Origin: Planctomycetota bacterium
Lineage (GTDB): Bacteria; Planctomycetota; Phycisphaerae; Phycisphaerales; SM1A02
Direction: 5' to 3'
Length of the DNA: 7,047 nucleotides
NCBI GenBank assembly: GCA_003671065.1
Contig: QWPU01000167.1
Location: forward strand, 1-7,047
In this document: positions 1 to 6,923 of the stretch, piece after piece
Numbering within the stretch: the stretch's first letter is position 1
How the letters are laid out: each line of letters begins with the position of its first letter
Translations under genes and position numbers: made by a program
The notes under the pieces: model-generated
The model's database searches: none
Told to the model about the DNA's origin: nothing
Seen by the model: the letters and a program-made list of their open reading frames with translations, nothing else

Positions 1-427
1 GCACGAGAATCTTGTGACGACCTGTGAAGAGACGCGCGGCCTTGATCGCGTTCTCGTTCGCTTCGGCTCCACCGAGCGTGTAGAAGAAAGTGTTGAGGTC
101 GCCAGGAACAAGTTCAGCAAGACGCAGTGAGAGTCGCGCGCGAATCTCGGTGGCCATGCCTGGATAGGCATACGCGAGAGTGGCTGCTTGTTCCTGAATC
201 GCTTTGATGACCTTCGGATGCGCGTGCCCAATGTTCACACTCATGAGTTGACTGTTGAAGTCGATCCATCGTTGACCTTCAGGTCCATAGAGATAGATGC
301 CTTCCGCGCGCGCGATCGGAATCGGATCGACTTTGCTTGTGGCGCTCCATGAGAAGAGGCTGTGCGACTTGCACGCGTCGATCATTTCGCGCGAAGACAT
401 CGTGCCGATGGATGGTGTTGGTGTCAT
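1..427 (-). CDS. Class III PLP-dependent aminotransferase, N-terminal part (probable beta-alanine / 3-aminoisobutyrate transaminase)
   Basis: Partial gene: 142 codons from ATG 425-427 to the left edge, with no stop in the window. The N-terminal domain reads like a fold-type I, class III (omega-amino acid) aminotransferase. Visible marks are DPIPIARAEGIYLYGPEG near residues 34-51, IDFNSQLMSVNIGHAHPKV (about 55-73) and the cofactor-phosphate loop GGAEANENAIKAAR (119-132). The catalytic lysine lies beyond the edge. The start is placed only 4 bases after the mmsA stop, with a weak GGATGAG ribosome site at 436-442, so translation is probably coupled to mmsA. From context I infer that it moves the amino group of beta-alanine (from uracil) or 3-aminoisobutyrate (from thymine) to a keto acid, making the semialdehyde used by MmsA. 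The class is fairly certain. Substrate and acceptor (pyruvate or 2-oxoglutarate) cannot be read from this half; other omega-amino acid transaminases are possible. Confidence 0.85.
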   Translation of the reverse strand, partial: MTPTPSIGTMSSREMIDACKSHSLFSWSATSKVDPIPIARAEGIYLYGPEGQRWIDFNSQLMSVNIGHAHPKVIKAIQEQAATLAYAYPGMATEIRARLSLRLAELVPGDLNTFFYTLGGAEANENAIKAARLFTGRHKILV

Positions 428-431
428 GTGC

Positions 432-1949
432 TTAGCTCATCCACGTTTGATCGCGCTGCAGCGCCCACTTGCTGGTGATTTTTCGTTGACGCGTCCAGAA
501 GCGATATCCGTCCCAACCAGTGATATTCCCTGCGCCAAAGCAGGAATCGTTCCAACCACCAAAGCCAAACGGCTCGCGCGGAACAGGCACGCCGATGTTC
601 ACGCCGCACATGCCCGCTTCAACACTCGCAATCACGCGGCGCGCAATATCACCACTGCTCGTGTAGATGCTGCTCGCGTTGCCGTAGGGGCTTGCGTTCT
701 CGATGTCGATGGCTTGCTCGAGCGTCTTCACGCGCATGATGCTCAGTACTGGACCGAAGATTTCTTCGTGCGCCACAGGCATGTCGGCGGTGACGCCGTC
801 GATGATCGTTGGACCGATCCAATAGCCACCCGCGACTGCGCTCGCGCGTCGACCATCGAGCACGATGCGTGCGCCCATGCGTTCAGCGCCGTCGATGTAA
901 CCCGCGATGCGATCGCGCGCCGCTTGCGTAGTGACGGGGCCGAGGTCTTTACCCGTGGTGATCTTCGCAGCGCGCACGCGTACTGCATCGAGAATGTGAT
1001 CGACTTCACCCACAGCAAGCAGCACACTCGCCGCCATGCAGCGTTGACCTGCGCAGCCTGTGAATGAGGCGACGACATTTTCAGCAGTGAGTTCGAGGTC
1101 GGCATCAGGCACCACGATGAGGTGATTCTTCGCGCCGCCTAAACACAGAGCGCGCTTGCCGTGAGCACTTGCGCGCGCATAGACAAGCTTCGCAACTTTC
1201 GTACTGCCCACGAAGCCAACGGCTTTGATCGCGGGGTGATCGCAGATCGCTTCAACCACTTCGCGTCCACCTTGCACGATGTTGAACACGCCCGCAGGAA
1301 GACCCGCTTGCTTGAGCAACTCAGCGAGGCGCATCGTTGAAAGCGGCACGCGCTCACTCGGCTTAAGCACAAACGCGTTGCCACCAACGAGCGCTTGCGG
1401 AAGCATCCACAGCGGAACCATCATCGGGAAGTTGAACGGCGTGATGCCCGCGACAACACCGAGCGAGTCGTAAGCCACTTCGCACGCAACTCCGCGACTC
1501 ACTTCGAGTTGATTGCCCGCTGCGAGATTCGGAAGCGAGCAGCCGTACTCAACGCACTCGATGCCCTTTTCGATTTCAGCCTTTGCTTCGCCGTAAATCT
1601 TGCCATTTTCATGCGAGAGCAACCATGAGAGTTCATCGATGTTGCTGACCATGAGTTCGCGCAAGCGATACATCACATGCGCGCGATCGCGAATCGGCCA
1701 CGCGTTCCATGAGCGTGCAGCGGCGGCAGCGGATGCGACCGCGAGATCGACATCGTCCTTGCCACCCATCTTCACCTGCGCGATCACTTTGCCAAAGCGC
1801 GGATTTATCACTTCTTGCAGCGCTGTACTTGTCGCAGGATTGCACCAAGCGCCACCGATCCAGTGGCGCGCGGTGCTGTAGGGCGCGAACTCGTCGTTGG
1901 TGGCGGCAAACGGCGACGCAACATCACTCATCATTGAAACAGCACTCAT
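432..1949 (-). CDS. mmsA: CoA-acylating (methyl)malonate-semialdehyde dehydrogenase
   Basis: 505 aa, the usual length of the MmsA/IolA branch of the aldehyde dehydrogenase superfamily. It is predicted to oxidise malonate semialdehyde or methylmalonate semialdehyde with NAD+ and CoA, losing CO2 and yielding acetyl-CoA or propionyl-CoA. It is probably a cytosolic homotetramer. Visible marks: active-site Asn in TPFNFP (Asn173), GFVGSTKVAK (245-254), LGGAKNH (270-276), catalytic Cys304 in GCAGQRCMA, EEIFGP (395-400) and the C-terminal PREPFGFGGWNDS (457-469). The position that holds the general-base Glu of hydrolytic aldehyde dehydrogenases (ELGGK) is Cys269-Leu270 here, as expected for CoA-dependent members. 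The same frame is open upstream to 2078, but ATG 1947-1949 fits the family N-terminus and follows a strong AAAGGGAG site at 1957-1964. This ATG shares bases with the TGA of the dihydropyrimidinase gene (ATGA), so the two are translationally coupled. Met6 or Met7 are possible alternative starts. Confidence 0.92.
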   Translation of the reverse strand: MSAVSMMSDVASPFAATNDEFAPYSTARHWIGGAWCNPATSTALQEVINPRFGKVIAQVKMGGKDDVDLAVASAAAAARSWNAWPIRDRAHVMYRLRELMVSNIDELSWLLSHENGKIYGEAKAEIEKGIECVEYGCSLPNLAAGNQLEVSRGVACEVAYDSLGVVAGITPFNFPMMVPLWMLPQALVGGNAFVLKPSERVPLSTMRLAELLKQAGLPAGVFNIVQGGREVVEAICDHPAIKAVGFVGSTKVAKLVYARASAHGKRALCLGGAKNHLIVVPDADLELTAENVVASFTGCAGQRCMAASVLLAVGEVDHILDAVRVRAAKITTGKDLGPVTTQAARDRIAGYIDGAERMGARIVLDGRRASAVAGGYWIGPTIIDGVTADMPVAHEEIFGPVLSIMRVKTLEQAIDIENASPYGNASSIYTSSGDIARRVIASVEAGMCGVNIGVPVPREPFGFGGWNDSCFGAGNITGWDGYRFWTRQRKITSKWALQRDQTWMS

Positions 1950-3403
1950 TCTGAAACTCCCTTTCGGTTCACGCGCGTTGGTGCATTGAGCCCATGACGC
2001 AATGCAAGCGATTGCGCGAAATCTGCAAATGGCTTTCGCGGAACAAATCGACCCCAACCAGCTTCGGTGTGCAAGCAATCATCGCTCCACACCACTCGAC
2101 CGCGCGACATGGTGAGCGCCGCATTGCCTTTCACAGTCATGCCTTCAAACACATTGAAGTCGTTCTTCTGCTGCTGCGTCTTCGCGCTGATGGTGCGCGT
2201 CTTGCAAGGATCCCACAGCACGATGTCGGCATCACTTCCAACGGCGATCGTGCCCTTCTGCGGATGGCAATTGAAGATGCGCGCAGCGTTGGTGCTGGTG
2301 AGCGCAACAAACTGGCTCGGCGTCAATCGACCAGTGCCAACACCGTGATGCCACAACACGCTCATGCGATCTTCGACACCGCCCGTGCCGTTGGGGATGG
2401 CGCGAAAGTCGCTGATTCCTGCGCGTTTTTGCGCAGTATCGAAGACGCAGTGATCGGTGCCGATGACGCTGATCGTGCCCGACTGCACGCCGCGCCAGAG
2501 CGCCGCTTGATGTTCGGGCGAACGAAACGGCGGACTCATCACATGATGCGCGGCACGATCCCAGTTCGTGTCGCGATACACACTGTCGTTGACCACAAGG
2601 TGTTGAATGAGCGATTCACCAAACGCGCATTGCCCTTCGCTCTGCGCGCGCGCGATTGCATCCATCGCGTCACTGCACGAAGTATGCACAACATAGAGCG
2701 GCACGCCAACGACTTGCGCAATGCGTAGCGCGCGATTGCACGCTTCACCTTCGACTTCAGGTGGTCGCGACTGCGGGTGGCCCTCGGGTCCAGTGATGCC
2801 GCGCGCAAACATTTCGTTTTGCAAATGCACGACGAGATCGCCATGCTCTGCGTGGACAGTGCAAATCGCGCCAAGATCGCGCGCGTGCATGAAGCTCTGC
2901 ACCAACACCGCGTCATCCACCATGATCGCGCCCTTGTAGGCCATGAAGTGTTTGAAACTATTCACGCCCGCCGCAGTGACCTTGCCCATTTCGGCGCGCA
3001 CGAGATCACTCCACCAGGTAATCGCCATGTGAAATGAGTAATCCGTTGCAGCCTTCGCCGCGCGCCCGCGCCACACATCAAGCGCGTGCATCAAACTTTC
3101 GCCTGGCGACGGAATCACGAAGTCAATGATCATCGTGGTGCCGCCACTAGCCGCAGCAGCAGTGCCTGTGTAGAAGTCGTCCTTCGACACAGTGCCCATG
3201 AAGGGCAACTCCATATGCGTGTGCGGATCGATTCCACCTGGCATGACGAAGGTTCCATCAGCGTCGATCAAGCGCGCGCCTGTTGGAAGCGCAATCGTCT
3301 CTTCGACGGCGGCGATTTTGTGATCAACCACCAACACATCAGCACGCCACGCGCGTAGTGCAGTCACCACAGTGCCGCCGCGGATCAAAGTTGTTTCGCT
3401 CAT
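1946..3403 (-). CDS. hydA: Dihydropyrimidinase (D-hydantoinase family)
   Basis: 485 aa, full length for the family. This cytosolic binuclear zinc amidohydrolase opens 5,6-dihydrouracil or dihydrothymine to N-carbamoyl-beta-alanine or N-carbamoyl-3-aminoisobutyrate, step 2 of the pathway. All metal ligands can be placed: His61 and His63 in GGIDPHTHME, the lysine expected to be carboxylated (Lys157) in FKHFMAYKG, His184 in CTVHAEHGD, His240 in YVVHTSC and Asp317 in GTDHCVF. Likely substrate contacts are Tyr156, Ser290 (VMSPPFR) and Asn338 (IPNGTGGVEDR). ATG 3401-3403 follows a good site, AAAGGTGGAG at 3409-3418, 31 bases after the beta-ureidopropionase stop. Its own TGA overlaps the mmsA start, and its last codons (NRKGVSE) contain the mmsA ribosome site. 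Hydantoinases that act mainly on other cyclic amides share the same residues; the neighbours make dihydropyrimidinase the better name. The region is free of frameshifts. Confidence 0.94.
   Translation of the reverse strand: MSETTLIRGGTVVTALRAWRADVLVVDHKIAAVEETIALPTGARLIDADGTFVMPGGIDPHTHMELPFMGTVSKDDFYTGTAAAASGGTTMIIDFVIPSPGESLMHALDVWRGRAAKAATDYSFHMAITWWSDLVRAEMGKVTAAGVNSFKHFMAYKGAIMVDDAVLVQSFMHARDLGAICTVHAEHGDLVVHLQNEMFARGITGPEGHPQSRPPEVEGEACNRALRIAQVVGVPLYVVHTSCSDAMDAIARAQSEGQCAFGESLIQHLVVNDSVYRDTNWDRAAHHVMSPPFRSPEHQAALWRGVQSGTISVIGTDHCVFDTAQKRAGISDFRAIPNGTGGVEDRMSVLWHHGVGTGRLTPSQFVALTSTNAARIFNCHPQKGTIAVGSDADIVLWDPCKTRTISAKTQQQKNDFNVFEGMTVKGNAALTMSRGRVVWSDDCLHTEAGWGRFVPRKPFADFAQSLALRHGLNAPTRVNRKGVSE
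1957..1964 (-). promoter_or_regulatory. Ribosome binding site for mmsA inside the dihydropyrimidinase gene
   Basis: AAAGGGAG, 7 bases before ATG 1949, is the strongest Shine-Dalgarno match in the window. It lies in the Arg-Lys-Gly-Val codons at the end of the upstream gene and decides the mmsA start over the longer open frame. Confidence 0.75.
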
Positions 3404-3408
3404 TGTCG

Positions 3409-3418
3409 CTCCACCTTT
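3409..3418 (-). promoter_or_regulatory. Ribosome binding site for dihydropyrimidinase
   Basis: AAAGGTGGAG, ending 5 bases before ATG 3403, within the 31-base gap after the beta-ureidopropionase gene. It supports this start. Confidence 0.7.
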
Positions 3419-3431
3419 CGATTACTCGATG

Positions 3432-3446
3432 CACTCACTCACTCAC
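3432..3446. repeat. Short tetranucleotide repeat at the end of the beta-ureidopropionase gene
   Basis: On the coding (minus) strand this is GTGAGTGAGTGAGTG, almost four copies of GTGA. It encodes the last Val-Ser-Glu, supplies the TGA stop and runs 3 bases past it. Loss of one unit would shift the frame and move the stop a few codons to a TAA, so the effect on the protein would be small. Confidence 0.6.
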
Positions 3447-4313
3447 GATTTCGTCGTACGCCTCTGGTCGACGATCGCGATAGAACTGCCAAACATTTCG
3501 CACTTGCTCAATGACGCCGAGGTCAAGGTCAGCGACGAGCAACTCATCGTGATCTTCGCTTGCTTGCGCGATGGTTTCGCCGCGCGGATTCACGAAGTAA
3601 CTCGTGCCATAGAACTTGCCGATGTTCCACGGCGCTTCAGTGCCGACACGATTGATGCAACCCATGTAGTAGCCGTTGGCAACTGCATGCGCAGGCTGCT
3701 CGATCTTCCACAGATATTGCGAAAGACCCGCGACCGTTGCTGATGGGTTGAACACGATCTGCGCGCCGTTGAGCCCGAGGCAACGCGCGCCTTCGGGGAA
3801 GTGACGGTCGTAGCAAATGTAGACACCGATGGTTGCGTAGCGCGTCTTGAAGACGGGGTATCCACCGGTGCCCGGCTTGAAGAAGAACTTCTCGAAAAAG
3901 CCTGGATTCACCTGTGGAATGTGCTGTTTTCGATACTTGCCCAAGTATGTTCCATCAGCGTCGTAGACCGCAGCGGTGTTGTAGAACACGCCGCTCATCT
4001 CGCGTTCGTACACAGGCACGATGACAACCATCGCGTACTTCTTCGCGATGCTTGCGATGTAATCAGTCGTCGGACCAGGCACTGCTTCAGCGGCCTCATA
4101 CCAGCGCGGATTCTGACTCGGGCAAAAGTATGGACCGTTGAAGATCTCTTGCAAGCACAAGATCTGCACGCCCTTCTTGCCTGCGTCTTCGATGAAGGCG
4201 ATGTGCTTGTCAACCATCGCCTTCTGAATGTCGGCGACGGAACGCGATTCGTCGTTGAGTGGATTGCTGCATTGGATAAGTCCGCAGCGAACGGTCTTTG
4301 GTGGAGTCGTCAT
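3435..4313 (-). CDS. Beta-ureidopropionase (N-carbamoyl-beta-alanine amidohydrolase), nitrilase superfamily
   Basis: 292 aa. A carbon-nitrogen hydrolase predicted to cleave N-carbamoyl-beta-alanine (or its 2-methyl homologue) to beta-alanine, CO2 and ammonia, step 3 of the pathway. The nitrilase triad is visible: Glu56 in CLQEIFNGPYF, Lys129 in GKYRKQHIPQ and Cys167 in GVYICYDRHFPEG. Glu141 in NPGFFEKFFF is a candidate for the second conserved Glu. Other family blocks are FNPSATVAGL (188-197) and NRVGTE (221-226). The sequence resembles the nitrilase-type enzyme of animals rather than the unrelated metal-dependent M20-type amidohydrolase used for this step in some bacteria and yeasts. ATG 4311-4313 lies 19 bases after the preA stop with only a weak AAGTGAG site (4320-4326). 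By motifs alone it could also be an N-carbamoylputrescine or N-carbamoyl-amino acid amidase; the operon decides the name. The C-terminal codons fall in a short GTGA repeat. Confidence 0.9.
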   Translation of the reverse strand: MTTPPKTVRCGLIQCSNPLNDESRSVADIQKAMVDKHIAFIEDAGKKGVQILCLQEIFNGPYFCPSQNPRWYEAAEAVPGPTTDYIASIAKKYAMVVIVPVYEREMSGVFYNTAAVYDADGTYLGKYRKQHIPQVNPGFFEKFFFKPGTGGYPVFKTRYATIGVYICYDRHFPEGARCLGLNGAQIVFNPSATVAGLSQYLWKIEQPAHAVANGYYMGCINRVGTEAPWNIGKFYGTSYFVNPRGETIAQASEDHDELLVADLDLGVIEQVRNVWQFYRDRRPEAYDEIVSE

Positions 4314-4314
4314 G
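4300..4314. repeat. 15-base direct repeat, copy 1 (start of beta-ureidopropionase gene)
   Basis: ggtggagtcgtcatg on the plus strand occurs here and again at 6909-6923. In both places it covers the first codons of a gene, encoding Met-Thr-Thr-Pro-Pro. Identity does not extend further either way. Confidence 0.6.
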
Positions 4315-4332
4315 AATGTCTCACTTCAAAAC

Positions 4333-5601
4333 TCAATGCACGCCCTTCTTGGGTCGTAGCTTCTTTCCGTCGGTCACGAAATCATTCCAACTCGCAGGCG
4401 CGTGGCTGTTGTTCACTTGCACCATCTCGATGCAACTCGGCACGGGACACACGATCTCGCAGAGATTGCAGCCTACGCACTCGCTCTCATCAATACGCGG
4501 CACGCGCGTGCCTTCCTCAGGATGAATGCATTGGTGCGCGCCATCGTGGCACGCCTGCACACAGAGTTGGCAACCGATGCAAGTATCCGCGTTGATCTTC
4601 GCGACAGTCTCGTAGTTGAGATCGAGGTTGCCCCATTCGCTAAACGACGGAATCGCTTTGCCGACCAACTGATCGATCGTGGAGAAGTTGTGCGTGCGCA
4701 TGTACTCCTCGAGACCGTCAATCATGTCTTCCACAACGCCGTACCCTCGCAACATCACTTCAGTGCACACTTGCACGGTGCTTGCGCCAAGCAGCATGAA
4801 TTCAACGGCATCGCGCCAATTGCAGATGCCGCCGATACCGCTGATCGGAAGGCCGAATCGTTTCTCGCGCGCGAGTGAAGCAACCATGTGCAGCGCAATC
4901 GGCTTCACCGCCGCGCCGCAATAGCCGCCGTTTGTTGAGAGCAACGCAACGCGTGGTTCAAGCACGAAACGATCAATGTCAACAGCGATGATGCTCTTGA
5001 TGGTGTTGATGAGGCTCACGCCGTGGGCACCACCGCGTTTGGCGGCGAGTCCATGCGGAATGATGTCGCTCACATTGGGCGTGAGTTTCACAAGCACAGG
5101 CACAGTGCTGTAGCGCACGGCCCATGATGTGATGCGTTCGTTGAGTGTTGGCTCTTGGCCGACTGCGCTGCCCATGCCGCGTTCGCACATGCCGTGTGGG
5201 CAACCGAAGTTCAGTTCGAGTCCATCCGCGCCCGCGTCGATCGACTTCTTGATGATCTCGCGCCAATCTTCTTCGGTCTCAACCATGAGACTTACGATGA
5301 TTGGATTCTTCGGAAACAAGCGCTTTGTCTCGGCGATTTCGCGCAGATTGATCTCGAGCGTTCGATCAGTGATGAGCTCGATGTTCGTAAAGCCCGCGCC
5401 CTTCACGCCACGAATTGTGTGCGCACCAAAGCGGCTCGACACATTCTGAATCGTGACGCCGAGCGTCTTCCACACCGCGCCGCCCCAACCCGCTTCGAAC
5501 GCGCGTTGCACTTGCAAGCCGCTGTTTGCTGGTGGCGCGCTCGCAAGCCAGAAAGGATTCGGTGATTGGATGCCACCTGTGTTCGTTCGCAGATCAGGCA
5601 T
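4333..5601 (-). CDS. preA: Dihydropyrimidine dehydrogenase, catalytic FMN / iron-sulfur subunit
   Basis: 422 aa, close to E. coli PreA. It reduces uracil or thymine to the 5,6-dihydro form in complex with PreT, step 1 of the pathway. Residues 1-320 form the FMN-binding dihydroorotate-dehydrogenase-like barrel. The active-site loop NFGCPHGMCERGMG (131-144) holds the proton-donating Cys134. VKLTPN (171-176), SLINT (196-200) and the flavin-phosphate region SGIGGI (254-259) are also visible. The tail carries two 4Fe-4S motifs, CxxCxxCxxxC at 341-351 and at 375-385 (second one followed by Pro386), which would pass electrons from PreT. The frame is open further upstream (to 5721), but ATG 5599-5601 gives the family N-terminus and follows GGAG at 5611-5614. 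The gene overlaps the end of preT by 8 bases, in keeping with a 1:1 complex. No key residue is missing. Dihydroorotate dehydrogenase is excluded by the loop sequence and the ferredoxin-like tail. Confidence 0.96.
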   Translation of the reverse strand: MPDLRTNTGGIQSPNPFWLASAPPANSGLQVQRAFEAGWGGAVWKTLGVTIQNVSSRFGAHTIRGVKGAGFTNIELITDRTLEINLREIAETKRLFPKNPIIVSLMVETEEDWREIIKKSIDAGADGLELNFGCPHGMCERGMGSAVGQEPTLNERITSWAVRYSTVPVLVKLTPNVSDIIPHGLAAKRGGAHGVSLINTIKSIIAVDIDRFVLEPRVALLSTNGGYCGAAVKPIALHMVASLAREKRFGLPISGIGGICNWRDAVEFMLLGASTVQVCTEVMLRGYGVVEDMIDGLEEYMRTHNFSTIDQLVGKAIPSFSEWGNLDLNYETVAKINADTCIGCQLCVQACHDGAHQCIHPEEGTRVPRIDESECVGCNLCEIVCPVPSCIEMVQVNNSHAPASWNDFVTDGKKLRPKKGVH

Positions 5602-6922
5602 GTGTGTGCGCTCCAGATTTTTCGGCTTCAAAACAAGCGTGGATCGCATGCGCGGCACGCTTGCCTTCGGCCGCTCCGTTGACGACTTCCATGCCGCCGT
5701 TGCTGCAATCTCCGCCTGCATACCAACGCTTGCGGCCGGTGAAACCGTTCGCGTTCACTCGAATGCGTCCGTGATCGAAGGCAATTCCGTGCATGTCATC
5801 AAACATCGCACTGAGTTTCGATTGACCAATCGCCATGAGCACGAGATCGGCGTCGATCGTGAAGTCGCTGCCAGCAATCGGTCGCTTGCTTTGATCAAGA
5901 CGCACGCACGACACTCGTTGCACGCGTCCTTCGCCAGTGAGCGCTGTCGCGGTTGCTTGCCACTCAATACTCACGCCTTCCATGAGCGCGGATTCAAGTT
6001 CATGCGCGTAGCCGCTCATTCCATCGCGTCGACCGCGATAGAGCATCGTCACATTCGCGATGCCAAGTCCGCGTGTTTCGCGCACAGCATCGAGAGCCGT
6101 GTTTCCGCCACCAATCACGACGGCGCGTGTGATCGAAGACAGATCCAGCGCTTCAAGCTTCATGCGCTCAATCCACTCAACCGCACCGTGCACGCCCATG
6201 AGCGTTTCGCCTGCAATTCCCAGCGTGCTATCGATGCCAAGACCAACGCCAATGAACACGGCATCGAATTCGCTCTCGAGTTGCGCAAGCGAAACATCTT
6301 GGCCAATAGTCACGCCCATCTTCACATCGATGCCGCCGATCGAGAGAATCCACTCGGCTTCACTCACGCTGCGATCAGCTTTCATCTTGTAGGGCGCGAT
6401 GCCAGTGGTGTTGAGTCCGCCTAGCGTCGCGCGCTTCTCAAAGATCGTGCACGCGTGACCGAATCGCCGCAGTTCATGCGCCGCTGCCAAACTCGCAGGA
6501 CCTGCACCGATGAGCGCGACGCGTTTGCCGCTGCTCGGACCCGCTTCGAAGAATGTCCAGCCGCGCTCGTAGGCAATGTCAGTTGCATAGCGCTGCAACT
6601 TTCCAATTGCGATCGGCGGTTGATGCAAATCGTTGTACACGCACGCACCAACGCAAAGCACTTCAACTGGACAGACACGCGCACAACTCATGCCGAGGAT
6701 GTTCGCTTCGAAAATCGTCTTCGCGGAACCGTGCACATTGTCTGTGCTGATCTTGCGAATGAACTGCGGGATATCAATCGCAGTCGGACACGCTTTGATG
6801 CAGGGCGCGTCGCTGCAAAAGAGGCATCGATTCGCTTCTGCGATTGCGCCATCACGCATCAATGGCAGTTTGAAATCTTCAAACGAGCTTTCAGTACGAG
6901 TGGCAAGCGGTGGAGTCGTCAT
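5594..6922 (-). CDS. preT: Dihydropyrimidine dehydrogenase, FAD / iron-sulfur NAD(P)H-oxidising subunit
   Basis: 442 aa with the chosen ATG. PreT takes electrons from NADH or NADPH through FAD and iron-sulfur clusters and hands them to PreA. The N-terminal helical domain has Cys33, 36, 41 and 45 (CLFCSDAPCIKAC), then Cys80, 84, 90 and 94. Spacing of Cys84-90-94 and Gln110 matches the cluster ligands of mammalian dihydropyrimidine dehydrogenase, including its unusual glutamine ligand. Next come the FAD-binding GAGPAS (139-144), a nucleotide-binding IGGGNTALD (270-278) and a C-terminal AGGD (402-405). Basic residues after the second nucleotide fold (YRGRRDG, 295-301) might favour NADPH, but E. 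coli PreTA uses NADH, so the cofactor is open. The start is uncertain: ATG 6920-6922 gives a normal N-terminus, while an in-frame GTG at 6947-6949 would add nine residues. Neither has a convincing ribosome site. First gene of the operon as seen. Similar domains occur in the glutamate synthase small subunit; the preA partner settles the identity. Confidence 0.94.
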   Translation of the reverse strand: MTTPPLATRTESSFEDFKLPLMRDGAIAEANRCLFCSDAPCIKACPTAIDIPQFIRKISTDNVHGSAKTIFEANILGMSCARVCPVEVLCVGACVYNDLHQPPIAIGKLQRYATDIAYERGWTFFEAGPSSGKRVALIGAGPASLAAAHELRRFGHACTIFEKRATLGGLNTTGIAPYKMKADRSVSEAEWILSIGGIDVKMGVTIGQDVSLAQLESEFDAVFIGVGLGIDSTLGIAGETLMGVHGAVEWIERMKLEALDLSSITRAVVIGGGNTALDAVRETRGLGIANVTMLYRGRRDGMSGYAHELESALMEGVSIEWQATATALTGEGRVQRVSCVRLDQSKRPIAGSDFTIDADLVLMAIGQSKLSAMFDDMHGIAFDHGRIRVNANGFTGRKRWYAGGDCSNGGMEVVNGAAEGKRAAHAIHACFEAEKSGAHTHA

Positions 6923-6923
6923 G
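6909..6923. repeat. 15-base direct repeat, copy 2 (start of preT)
   Basis: Exact match to 4300-4314, again covering an ATG and the Thr-Thr-Pro-Pro codons. It favours ATG 6922 as the preT start by analogy, but could be chance. Confidence 0.55.

Noticed and set aside
297..1067. Plus-strand open frame of 256 codons
   Set aside because: Antisense to mmsA and the aminotransferase, with low-complexity composition and no recognisable motif.
1950..2078. N-terminal extension of mmsA by 43 codons
   Set aside because: It overlaps the end of dihydropyrimidinase, lacks family similarity, and ATG 1949 has the better ribosome site.
1994..2728. Plus-strand open frame of 244 codons
   Set aside because: Antisense to the dihydropyrimidinase gene, which has every metal ligand in place.
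4144..4167. Two AGATCT palindromes forming an imperfect hairpin
   Set aside because: They fall in conserved codons of the beta-ureidopropionase active-site region (ILCLQEIFNG) and the stem is short, so protein coding explains them.
3801..4595. Plus-strand open frame of 264 codons
   Set aside because: Antisense across two recognised genes and their junction; no family resemblance and no ribosome site.
5602..5721. N-terminal extension of preA by 40 codons
   Set aside because: It lies within preT coding sequence; the family N-terminus begins at ATG 5601.
5453..6424. Plus-strand open frame of 323 codons
   Set aside because: It lies antisense to preT and preA, whose motifs are unmistakable. The translation is rich in His, Arg and Ala with no domain, as expected for a shadow of GC-rich codons.
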